Below are positions 1-4,950 of a stretch of 24,359 nucleotides of DNA, piece by piece. Origin of the DNA: a virus; IMG/VR virus record IMGVR_UViG_3300009177_000112, positions 1 through 24,359 of that record; one strand, written 5' to 3'. The position numbers were made by a program, and so were the translations under genes. The stretch's first letter is position 1, and the number at the start of each line of letters is the position of its first letter. Below the pieces are notes generated by a model. The model saw only the letters and a program-made list of their open reading frames with translations, did not search any database and was not told where the DNA came from.

Positions 1-1
1 C

Positions 2-283
2 GCAGTTGATGCTGGCCACTACCGCTCGATTGGATCGGCGCCGCATCTGCGCTTCAACGAGGACAACTGCCACGCACAGAGCAAGCATGACAACCAGTGG
101 AAGTCTGGGAATGCAGTTGATTATCGGCTTGGGCTAATTGCCAGGATTGGATTGGAACGAGTCGAAGCGTTGGAGGCAGATAACAGCGTCAAGAAATGGA
201 CGGTAGATGAGTTGGTTGCAATCCGCGATCATTACCGTAAGAAAGCCAATGAACTGAAGAAACTGATAGGAGAAAGAGGATGA
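2..283 (+). CDS. ninG: NinG (Rap) recombination protein, C-terminal part
   Basis: The gene enters from the left edge, and 93 residues up to the stop are visible. They match the conserved C-terminal half of lambda NinG/Rap: the segment GHYRSIGSAPHLRFNEDNCH, followed by SGNAVDYRLGLIARIG and LERVEALE, then a basic helical end. NinG/Rap proteins act on branched DNA in phage recombination (Holliday-type and D-loop intermediates); this is family knowledge. The Cys and His residues in this block fit the metal-bound nuclease-like core of the family. Full-length members are about 200 residues, so roughly half is missing to the left. The stop overlaps the next start as ATGA, so the two genes are translationally coupled. 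Confidence 0.9.
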   Translation, partial: AVDAGHYRSIGSAPHLRFNEDNCHAQSKHDNQWKSGNAVDYRLGLIARIGLERVEALEADNSVKKWTVDELVAIRDHYRKKANELKKLIGERG

Positions 284-537
284 TTTGCCCAAATGATGGT
301 CAGCGCCTTAGCTGCATGGATACCAGGCAAAGAGAAGGCTATGTAAGCAGAAATTATCGTTGCTCTTATTGCGGCGAGCGCTTTGTCTCAGCAGAGTTTT
401 TTAGAGAAAAGCAAGTAGGTGGCCGAAAATCTCGCATGGTACAGGGTGATTCCTTTGGAGCCGCCCAAATCCGCGAAATAAAAGCGACCATAGCTGACAA
501 ACTTCGATCTGTGCTTGATGACCTGGAAAAATCATGA
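280..537 (+). CDS. Small NrdR-like zinc-ribbon protein (85 aa)
   Basis: The first 36 residues resemble the zinc ribbon at the start of NrdR repressors: CPND near the start, a DTRQRE stretch, then C28-x2-C31-GERF. The ATP-cone that follows in real NrdR is absent, so this is not NrdR. In NrdR the first metal pair is CxxC. Here it reads C3-P-N-D6, so one ligand is an aspartate or is replaced by C12. The C-terminal half is a charged helix. It probably binds nucleic acid. The start overlaps the ninG stop, with an AGGAG/GAGG-rich stretch just upstream. Its stop overlaps the next start as ATGA. Confidence 0.75.
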   Translation: MICPNDGQRLSCMDTRQREGYVSRNYRCSYCGERFVSAEFFREKQVGGRKSRMVQGDSFGAAQIREIKATIADKLRSVLDDLEKS

Positions 538-689
538 TGCAACTAATTTACAACACTTTGCGCGGCTATCTTCCCTACACCAATGATCGCCGCAACCAGG
601 CTAAACGCATCCTCGGCTGGGCGATAGCGTTCTCTTGCTGGATTCCTTTGGTGTGGATATGGTTGGCTTGCTGTGAAGGAGGGAAATGA
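534..689 (+). CDS. Small single-span membrane protein (51 aa)
   Basis: A 51-codon frame starts in an ATGA overlap with the preceding stop and ends in an ATGA overlap with the next start. The spacing is exact on both sides, which is the main evidence that it is a gene. The N-terminal half is polar and basic (RRNQAKR). It is followed by one strongly hydrophobic, Trp-rich segment (residues 25-46, ILGWAIAFSCWIPLVWIWLA) and a short Cys-rich end. No function is recognised. An inner-membrane protein with a cytoplasmic N-terminus is the simplest reading. Confidence 0.65.
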   Translation: MMQLIYNTLRGYLPYTNDRRNQAKRILGWAIAFSCWIPLVWIWLACCEGGK

Positions 690-937
690 TGGACAAAAAA
701 ACAGTTTTACGAATGGCAGAGAAAGCAGGCCTGGGACAAGTGGCAAACTTGTCTACTCTTGAGTGGAAAGGTGGCGCTCAGTCTAGCTTGATTGAATTTG
801 CCGAACTTATAGCTGCTGTTGAGCGTGAACGTTGCATAGATATCGTTCTAGCGACAGCCCTTAATCGTAAAACGCTTGGTGAGCAGATTAGGACCGCTGA
901 TCTTGCAACAGAAATTCGAGCTTCAAGTAAACGTTAA
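686..937 (+). CDS. Phage protein of unknown function (83 aa)
   Basis: It starts in an ATGA overlap, and GAAGGAGGG just upstream serves as ribosome binding site for either of two adjacent ATG codons (686 or 689). The middle carries the pattern LIEFAELIAAVERERCIDIV. This recurs in small nin-region and replication-region proteins of many phages (FAxLVAAAERExCA). No catalytic motif is visible. It is the last gene before a 487-bp non-coding stretch. Confidence 0.7.
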   Translation: MMDKKTVLRMAEKAGLGQVANLSTLEWKGGAQSSLIEFAELIAAVERERCIDIVLATALNRKTLGEQIRTADLATEIRASSKR

Positions 938-969
938 GCAACGCTCCGTAAGATTTCACAACTAAGTGC

Positions 970-999
970 TTGCGGGAATTAATGACAGTAGGATAGAAT
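970..999 (+). promoter_or_regulatory. Candidate sigma-70 promoter before the long hairpin RNA
   Basis: TTGCGG (970-975) and TAGAAT (994-999) are separated by 18 bp. The -10 matches five of six consensus positions. The -35 is weaker, matching only its TTG core. Transcription would start near 1006, just upstream of the long hairpin at 1047-1147. Confidence 0.4.
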
Positions 1000-1005
1000 T
1001 TTGCG

Positions 1006-1149
1006 TAATGGTGTGGTAGCCAGAGCAAATGGAGAGCATGCAGTCCAAGGCCGTTTAAGTCTTGGGCGCTGTTGAGAAAGAGGGAACTGAAGCATGATCT
1101 CCGCTCTCTTTCTCTCTACCTCCAGCGCCCAAGACTTAAATGGCTTTTT
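1006..1149 (+). ncRNA. Candidate small RNA: long imperfect hairpin with a 3' T-run
   Basis: The arms 1050-1071 and 1123-1144 are complementary over 22 positions with one G-U pair (core TTTAAGTCTTGGGCGCTG). AAG at 1047-1049 pairs with TTT at 1145-1147 (one G-U), giving about 25 bp. After an asymmetric internal loop, GAGAAAGAGGG (1074-1084) pairs with CTCTCTTTCTC (1104-1114) for 11 more bp. The T-run 1145-1149 follows the 3' arm, so the hairpin could end a transcript of about 144 nt begun at the promoter above. The function is unknown. It could be a regulatory RNA, or only a terminator for the upstream operon. Confidence 0.45.
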
Positions 1150-1209
1150 GCATTTCTGGGCCACATCATTCGTACTCCGCACGATAGCAAGCATGAACCT
1201 CGATGGCGC

Positions 1210-1368
1210 GGAAGAAAAGAGTAGCGGTAGCTCAGAACATCGGGCCTAGGGCAACTACCCTAACAATCCGCTGGCTGGCGTAGATCCATGAGCCAGGGGC
1301 ATACGGTGAAAATCCGTAGCAGCATGGAATCCGGTTTACCGGGGTGACGCTCACTCGCTTTCTTTTCC
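1210..1368 (+). ncRNA. Structured RNA candidate, element A
   Basis: It is a cluster of short perfect stems. TAGGG/CCCTA is at 1247-1251/1258-1262 with loop CAACTA. CTGGCT/AGCCAG is at 1271-1276/1291-1296. TACGG/CCGTA is at 1302-1306/1314-1318 around loop TGAAAAT. CCGG-TTTA-CCGG is at 1331-1342. GGAAGAAA near 1210 could pair with TTTC..TTCC near 1359-1368 as a closing stem with a bulge. The motif order GGGCAAC, hairpin, TGAAAATCCG, small hairpin, GGTGA is repeated in element B (4459-4595). It lies in the leader of the Ser-rich gene. I do not recognise the family; phage C4-type antisense RNAs and HK022 put-type antiterminators are candidates to test. Confidence 0.45.
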
Positions 1369-1424
1369 TGTTGGGGAAGGGGGGCGTTTGGGTGAAAGTA
1401 ATAAAAATCTACCGATAGGAGAAG

Positions 1425-1859
1425 ATGATGTGGCCATTTGACATTGCACGCAAAAAGCGTGAAGCGGAGCAGAAAAAGCAAGCTGAGGCAAAAAAACGTC
1501 TGCGGGAAGAAAGCGAAGAGATGCAGCGCCGATTGGCTATGTCTCTACAGGCAGCAAACAATGCACGTTCTTTCCATAACAGGCCGACCTATATTTCATC
1601 GACAGCAGCTTCTCCTGCTGCCAGCGATTGGACAAGCGATTTGCTAAACCCTTTGAATGTTCTGAGTCCTATTAGCCCATTCAATCCATTCATGCATTCT
1701 TCGTCATCTGAATCGAGCGACTGCTCTTCTAATTCTTCGGACTACAGCAATAGCTATTCGAGCGGTTCGGATTCATCTTCCTCTTATTCGTCCTCCTCCT
1801 CAGACGATAGTTGCTCGTACTCTAGCAGCGATTCTGGCTCTAGCTATTCTTCGGACTGA
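1425..1859 (+). CDS. Protein with coiled-coil head and Ser/Asp/Tyr-rich low-complexity tail (about 144 aa)
   Basis: ATAGGAG (1415-1421) lies 3 nt before ATG 1425 and 6 nt before ATG 1428, so 1428 (MWPFDIARKKREAEQ) may be the true start. Residues 5-45 are a highly charged Lys/Arg/Glu/Gln helix, probably a coiled coil. A middle part rich in Pro, Ser and Ala follows. The last 50 or so residues are almost only Ser with Asp, Tyr, Gly and two Cys. The serine codons are a mixture of TCN and AGY, so the tail is selected as protein rather than made by recent codon repeat expansion. No homologous function is recognised. Confidence 0.65.
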   Translation: MMWPFDIARKKREAEQKKQAEAKKRLREESEEMQRRLAMSLQAANNARSFHNRPTYISSTAASPAASDWTSDLLNPLNVLSPISPFNPFMHSSSSESSDCSSNSSDYSNSYSSGSDSSSSYSSSSSDDSCSYSSSDSGSSYSSD

Positions 1860-1866
1860 GGGACAT

Positions 1867-2079
1867 ATGCGAGCGACTATCGAAATTGAGATTGATCTGC
1901 TGATGGATAGCATTGCTGGAATTAGCGAAGCCCTGCACGCAGCTGCTGATGAGATCAAGGCATACACTCCGGTTCGAAAAGGTCTAGGAATTTACCTTAT
2001 AAGCAGAAATGGAACAGATATGGGCTGCGTAGCATTGTTTGGTGGCGCACGCGATAATTTGATGAAGGAGGCCGCATGA
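1867..2079 (+). CDS. Phage protein of unknown function (70 aa)
   Basis: It starts 7 bp after the preceding stop, with GAGGG at 1858-1862 as ribosome binding site. It ends in an ATGA overlap with the next gene. It begins with an alternating hydrophobic/acidic strand (ATIEIEIDLL), followed by an amphipathic helix. No motif is recognised. Gene status rests on packing, spacing and the lack of any competing frame. Confidence 0.6.
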   Translation: MRATIEIEIDLLMDSIAGISEALHAAADEIKAYTPVRKGLGIYLISRNGTDMGCVALFGGARDNLMKEAA

Positions 2080-2390
2080 ATGAATTGCCTGATTGGATCC
2101 CATTGGATGCCTGGGAAGGCTGGATTCAGATGCGCAAGGAGACATTGCGTAAACCTCTGAAGACCGAGCGTGCTTTTAAGCTTGCTATCAATACACTAGA
2201 GAAGCTGCGATCTGAAGGAAATGACCCGGGTGCTGTTCTGGATCAATCGACGCTGAAAGGCTATCAAGGTCTCTTCGCTGTTCGCGTTGAACGTCGCGGC
2301 TTACCTAAAGGCGCTCAGGTTTCATCATTGGGCAAATGCGGCCAGATCACGGCCAATAACGCGCAGGATTGGTTGGAGGAACAATGCTAG
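2076..2390 (+). CDS. Replication-associated helical domain protein (104 aa)
   Basis: The sequence LPDWIPLDAWEGWIQMRK, then KPLKTERAFKLAINTLEKL, SEGNDPGAVLDQSTLKGYQG and LF, is the domain usually found at the C-terminus of phage replisome-organiser or lambda O-like proteins, after a winged-helix DNA-binding part. Here it stands alone, with its own AGGAGG ribosome binding site and an ATGA overlap. It is followed by a loader-like gene, as O is followed by P. I infer a role in assembling the replication complex, perhaps with a DNA-binding partner encoded outside the window. Confidence 0.7.
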   Translation: MNELPDWIPLDAWEGWIQMRKETLRKPLKTERAFKLAINTLEKLRSEGNDPGAVLDQSTLKGYQGLFAVRVERRGLPKGAQVSSLGKCGQITANNAQDWLEEQC

Positions 2391-3019
2391 ACAATCTTGA
2401 AGAAAAGCGCCGCTTCGCCTCTCTCATGGTTGCCCTTGCAGACTACTACAAGCAAGAAATCAGCAAGGGCGTCATGGCTCTCTATTGGGAAGGACTGAAG
2501 CGATACGACTACGCTGCTATCGAGAAGGCAGCTTGGGCACATACGCAAAGCCCGGACGAGTCGGGCCGCTGGATGCCGAAGATCAGCGATCTGACCAAAG
2601 TTCTGCAAGGCTCGACTAAAGACCAAGCAAGTCTCGCCTGGAGCAAAGTTGACCGCGCAATCCGAACTGTCGGGACTTATACCGATGTCGCATTTGATGA
2701 CCCACTTATCCACAGAGTTATCCAGGATATGGGCGGCTGGGTCCACATTGGCTCCAAAGACGATGACGCATGGCCCTTTGTCGCCAAGGAATTCGAGAAC
2801 CGATATCGCGGCTACAAGATGAAAGATGAGAAGCCGGATTACCCGCGCAAGATGATCGGCATTGCCAGCTCTCAAAACGGCGCGCAAGGCATCCAGTTCA
2901 ACGCAGGAACGGTTTTAATCGGTGATGAGCAGAAGGCCATCGCTGTGATCAAAGGCGGTTCAGAATCGGCTGCAATCAGTTTTACGCGGATGGAAGTTCC
3001 AAAGATCGAAGCACAATAA
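2384..3019 (+). CDS. Replication P-like / DUF6475-type protein (211 aa)
   Basis: The start is placed at ATG 2384 because GGAGGA (2375-2380) precedes it. A TTG start at 2369 would put the ribosome binding site inside the gene. The N-terminus (KRRFASLMVALADYY..ISKGVMALYWEGLKRYD) and the segment GRWMPKISDLTKVL match phage replication proteins that take the place of lambda P, the helicase loader. Later, ASLAWSKVDRAIRTVG and the segment WPFVAKEFENRYRGY fit the same family. There is no ATPase motif. It overlaps the preceding gene by 7 bp, as expected for an initiator/loader pair. The family name is from memory of the pattern, not from a search. Confidence 0.65.
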   Translation: MLDNLEEKRRFASLMVALADYYKQEISKGVMALYWEGLKRYDYAAIEKAAWAHTQSPDESGRWMPKISDLTKVLQGSTKDQASLAWSKVDRAIRTVGTYTDVAFDDPLIHRVIQDMGGWVHIGSKDDDAWPFVAKEFENRYRGYKMKDEKPDYPRKMIGIASSQNGAQGIQFNAGTVLIGDEQKAIAVIKGGSESAAISFTRMEVPKIEAQ

Positions 3020-3035
3020 CCTGAAGGAGAAGAAG

Positions 3036-3311
3036 ATGGCATTTGATGACGGCGTTGGCGCAGCAATGGAATTGGCGCAAATGAAAGAAAGGCAACAAGC
3101 ACTGAAAAAGCATATCGACTCTGCTAATGATATGGCTACTAGAATTAATAATGCGGCACTTCGTGACCAGTTTGCTATGCATGCTTTACAAGGAATGATG
3201 GCAAATGGATTTGTTCCCAACAGGAATGTTGTATACGGCAACGAAAATCACGATATGTTCGCAATTGAGGCATATCGGATGGCTGATGCGATGCTTAATG
3301 CGAGGAAATAA
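3036..3311 (+). CDS. Phage protein of unknown function, paralogue of the gene at 4229 (91 aa)
   Basis: GAAGGAGAAG upstream is a good ribosome binding site. The C-terminal half reads RDQFAMHALQGMMAN, then EAYRMADAMLNARK. This pattern is common in small phage proteins of replication regions and recurs in this window at 4229-4456 (RDAFAIGALPALV, EEAYALADAMLKARE). The N-terminal half is a charged helix (MKERQQALKKHI). The function is not known. The stop overlaps the next start as TAATG. Confidence 0.7.
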   Translation: MAFDDGVGAAMELAQMKERQQALKKHIDSANDMATRINNAALRDQFAMHALQGMMANGFVPNRNVVYGNENHDMFAIEAYRMADAMLNARK

Positions 3312-3484
3312 TGCGCACATTTCTCGACCATCTAAACGGCATGCAGGCGGACCAGATTATCGCCTGGACATTCATTTGCAGCTTGCCATTTATCGGAGCC
3401 TATGCGCTGAAGCAGATCATTGAAGCTGCATGCGAGCTTTATGGAGCATTGGCTGAGCGGCATGCCGACAACAAGGAGAAATGA
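3311..3484 (+). CDS. Small membrane-associated protein (57 aa)
   Basis: A 57-codon frame starts in a TAATG overlap with the preceding stop. It holds one hydrophobic segment (IIAWTFICSLPFIGAYAL, about residues 16-33) between a polar N-terminus and a charged amphipathic C-terminal helix (KQIIEAACELYGALAERHA). Its end carries AAGGAG, the ribosome binding site of the next gene. It is probably a single-span membrane protein. No family is recognised. Confidence 0.55.
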   Translation: MRTFLDHLNGMQADQIIAWTFICSLPFIGAYALKQIIEAACELYGALAERHADNKEK

Positions 3485-3485
3485 A

Positions 3486-3698
3486 ATGTGGGCCTACATT
3501 CATAAAGCATGTGGGAAAGCTGCATTTCTGCTTACTGAAATGCCGAAAAAATATGCAGTTTGCGACCATAGCAAAGCACAACATCTTGACGGATCTCCGA
3601 TTGAGCCATATTCGGCGATGATCTGCGATTCATGCGGAAAGCAAATTGAAAATCCGCCACAGGTCGAAAATATTATTCCATGGGGAATAACAGAATGA
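3486..3698 (+). CDS. Small zinc-ribbon phage protein (70 aa)
   Basis: ATG 3486 is chosen because AAGGAG (3473-3478) sits 7 bp upstream; the frame extends to 3420 but has no better signal there. H6-x2-C9 and C47-x2-C50 form an HxxC/CxxC zinc-ribbon signature, with HLDGSPIEPYSAM between. This arrangement is typical of small phage proteins of unknown role (MWAYxHxxCGK..AFLL..). It is likely a metal-bound structural fold. The stop overlaps the next start as ATGA. Confidence 0.7.
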   Translation: MWAYIHKACGKAAFLLTEMPKKYAVCDHSKAQHLDGSPIEPYSAMICDSCGKQIENPPQVENIIPWGITE

Positions 3699-4126
3699 AC
3701 CAGGGTAAATACAAAGGCGCTGGCATCGGCTATACACGGATGAATGCAATCATGGCTCATCTCCGGCATGAGGATCTGACATGCGAGGAAGTAGCTCAGG
3801 CAATCCACATGGAGCACAATCAGACGCGAAAGTACATGAAGCACCTTTGCGATTGCGGAAAGCTGACCTTCACGCAACTGGATCATCAAACGCCACGAAT
3901 CTACAGCATTCTGCCCGACGCGACTGATTTTCATGTTCCTGAACCGATCAAGCCGCCAATGGCATCAAGAGCAACTGGAAAGAAGATCGGACGACCAGCA
4001 AATCAACCTGGCGCTATTGGGAAGTATGAGAAGGGCGAACAGCGAAGGATTTCAGTTCTGCCAGCACGAAATGAAGGCAAGAAACGTGATCCATTGGTAG
4101 CAGCATTGTTTGGGGAGGCGGCATGA
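3695..4126 (+). CDS. Winged-helix DNA-binding protein, candidate late regulator (143 aa)
   Basis: ATG 3695 overlaps the previous stop; an upstream ATG at 3680 is less likely because the GGGGAA ribosome binding site would lie inside. Residues 9-70 form a predicted winged helix (RMNAIMAHLRHEDLTCEEVA, then AIHMEHNQTRKYMKHLCDCG, then a strand ending PRIYSIL). The rest is basic and loop-rich (KKIGRPANQPG). It is the last sizeable gene before the late leader and the terminator at 4921, where lambda has its late regulator Q. A role in late control is inference from position only; no sequence similarity to Q is seen. Confidence 0.6.
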   Translation: MNQGKYKGAGIGYTRMNAIMAHLRHEDLTCEEVAQAIHMEHNQTRKYMKHLCDCGKLTFTQLDHQTPRIYSILPDATDFHVPEPIKPPMASRATGKKIGRPANQPGAIGKYEKGEQRRISVLPARNEGKKRDPLVAALFGEAA

Positions 4127-4227
4127 ATGACATTGGCGATATCCTCATATTCCTAGGTGCAGCTTTTATTGGCGGTATCGCGGGAATTTATGTGACCGAT
4201 TTCATCTTCGATCTTTTGGGGCTATAG
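4123..4227 (+). CDS. Very small hydrophobic protein (34 aa)
   Basis: A 34-codon frame starts in an ATGA overlap with the winged-helix gene, after GGGGAGG (4112-4118), an almost ideal ribosome binding site. It ends 1 bp before the next ATG. Nearly the whole product is one membrane span (ILIFLGAAFIGGIAGIYV) with a short acidic start and end. The glycine spacing suggests helix packing. The function is unknown; nothing links it to lysis, although its size and position would allow a small holin-like role. Confidence 0.5.
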   Translation: MNDIGDILIFLGAAFIGGIAGIYVTDFIFDLLGL

Positions 4228-4228
4228 C

Positions 4229-4456
4229 ATGATTGATGAACTTGAGAAGAAGCAAAACGAAATGCCTAGCGCATTTCCGAATGGGAATCTATTTCCAGGC
4301 AATCGAGGACTGACGATGCGGGATGCGTTTGCTATTGGCGCCCTTCCTGCACTGGTTCAGCATCTTTGGAATGCAGAAGCGATTTGGCTGCCACAGATTG
4401 CTGAGGAAGCTTATGCATTGGCCGATGCAATGTTGAAGGCCAGAGAGAAATCATGA
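4229..4456 (+). CDS. Phage protein of unknown function, paralogue of the gene at 3036 (75 aa)
   Basis: The pattern MRDAFAIGALPALV..EEAYALADAMLKARE is widespread in small phage proteins and repeats the C-terminal pattern of the gene at 3036-3311. The N-terminus is different: short, charged, then FPNGNLFPGNRGLT. The stop at 4454-4456 is immediately followed by structured RNA element B, and no further gene occurs for 505 bp. Confidence 0.7.
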   Translation: MIDELEKKQNEMPSAFPNGNLFPGNRGLTMRDAFAIGALPALVQHLWNAEAIWLPQIAEEAYALADAMLKAREKS

Positions 4457-4458
4457 TA

Positions 4459-4595
4459 GACTGAATTCCTCTGACCGTAAGAACTCTGGGCAACCAGCGA
4501 TTCACTCCCGTAAGGAGTGGCTACACGCATGCTGATTGAAAATCCGCGATATGGGAGTCGCGCTTCTCCGTTAGGAGGTGAATATCCCTTCAGTC
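4459..4595 (+). ncRNA. Structured RNA candidate, element B
   Basis: GACTGAA (4459-4465) pairs with TTCAGTC (4589-4595) and closes a domain with four hairpins. These are CTGG-GCAA-CCAG (4486-4497, a GNRA tetraloop), CACTCC/GGAGTG (4503-4508/4514-4519, loop CGTAA), CGCGA/TCGCG (4545-4549/4558-4562) and CTCC-GTTA-GGAG (4566-4577). It begins 2 bp after the stop of the preceding gene. The motif order GGGCAAC, hairpin, TGAAAATCCG, hairpin with a TTA loop, GGTGA matches element A, which supports a shared origin. I cannot name the family. A covariance-model search would settle it. Confidence 0.5.
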
Positions 4596-4603
4596 AGCAG
4601 TCG

Positions 4604-4733
4604 TGTGGTGAAATGCATTCTTTAGATGGTTACCACTTGCCCAAGGCAGCCCAGATCAGCATTAATTGCGATATCTGATTTCAACAGGCATAACTCGCCA
4701 AGAGTAAGCAGATGGTAACCATGTGGTGAATGC
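4604..4733 (+). repeat. Direct repeat flanking a long-range inverted repeat
   Basis: TGTGGTGAAATGC (4604-4616) recurs as TGTGGTGAATGC (4722-4733). Between and overlapping them, ATGGTTACCA (4626-4635) is the exact complement of TGGTAACCAT (4713-4722), and GCATTC (4615-4620) that of GAATGC (4728-4733), separated by a 5x5 internal loop. The result is a 16-bp interrupted stem with a loop of about 77 nt, which itself holds AGATCAG/CTGATTT. It could be an RNA fold or a protein-binding DNA site upstream of the packaging genes. Confidence 0.55.
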
Positions 4734-4829
4734 GCAGGCTGATGCGCGCGGGCTGGCCGTCCGTCATGGGCCAAAAACCAAGCTGACACCGTATCGGATG
4801 CCGGAGATCAGTACCGGCCACCACAATCC

Positions 4830-4858
4830 TTGCATTGCCAACAAACAAGCACTACACT
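4830..4858 (+). promoter_or_regulatory. Candidate late promoter (weak)
   Basis: TTGCAT (4830-4835) and TACACT (4853-4858) are spaced 17 bp. Each matches four of six consensus bases, including the critical T1, A2 and T6 of the -10. A start near 4865 would give a leader of about 85 nt ending at the terminator 4921-4950, a short version of the lambda pR'-tR' arrangement. Confidence 0.3.
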
Positions 4859-4920
4859 AACTCCAGATTCATCTTCTCTCTGAAGGCTTAGCCAGATACC
4901 AGCCCTGGCAGCGATCTTAA

Positions 4921-4950
4921 AAGCCGACATCCAAAGTCGGCTTCTTTTTT
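4921..4950 (+). terminator. Rho-independent terminator before the late genes
   Basis: AAGCCGAC (4921-4928) pairs perfectly with GTCGGCTT (4936-4943) around a 7-nt loop, followed by CTTTTTT. This is a textbook intrinsic terminator. It stands 11 bp before the first late gene, so transcription from the left must be antiterminated, or the late genes need another promoter. Confidence 0.85.

Larger units (their letters stand above)
938..1424 (+). other. 487-bp intergenic region with a promoter-like site and two RNA folds
   Basis: No convincing protein gene is present on either strand. In order it holds a weak hairpin (CCGTAAG 949-955 with CTTGCGG near 970-976), a sigma-70-like promoter (970-999), a long imperfect hairpin ending in TTTTT (1047-1149), and a compact cluster of short stems (about 1210-1368, element A). 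It then has a G-rich tract before the ribosome binding site of the Ser-rich gene. Frames on the minus strand across the hairpin have no ribosome binding site and are explained by the inverted repeat. Confidence 0.6.

Noticed and set aside
1047-1147. Inverted repeat as a MITE or insertion-sequence remnant
   Set aside because: No target-site duplication flanks it, no second copy occurs in the window, and pairing extends outwards through G-U pairs, favouring an RNA hairpin.
979-1194. 71-codon minus-strand frame across the hairpin
   Set aside because: It reads through both arms of the inverted repeat, has no clear ribosome binding site and is opposite to all neighbours.
1221-1325. tRNA-like start (GCGGTAGCTCAG) and T-arm-like stem-loop TACGG-TGAAAAT-CCGTA
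   Set aside because: No 7-bp acceptor stem, no proper D/anticodon spacing and no TTCRAAT T-loop. The stems do not close a cloverleaf.
1297-1350. Cobalamin-riboswitch-like stretch (CGGTGAAAATCCG)
   Set aside because: Only the GGTGnAAATCC-type piece is present. The CTGnCCCGCAACTG core and the other conserved parts are missing, and the downstream gene has no link to cobalamin.
2387-2887. 166-codon minus-strand frame opposite the P-like gene
   Set aside because: It is a shadow frame. The plus-strand gene has a recognisable family pattern, operon spacing and ribosome binding site.
3645-3657. ATTGAAAATCCGC, identical to 13 bases of element B
   Set aside because: It lies within the zinc-ribbon coding region with no surrounding fold. 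A 13-base repeat is expected a few times by chance in 24 kb.
4529-4550. Hammerhead-like CTGATTGAAA in element B
   Set aside because: The CUGANGA core has an extra base, and no three-stem arrangement with a cleavage site is found around it.
4529-4678. 49-codon frame beginning in element B
   Set aside because: The GGAG lies 11 bp away and is part of a stable hairpin stem; the frame overlaps the closing stem and the repeat, so RNA structure explains the sequence better.
4723-4860. 45-codon GTG-started frame after the palindrome
   Set aside because: It has no ribosome binding site, begins inside the direct repeat and spans several hairpins. A gene remnant cannot be excluded but is not supported.
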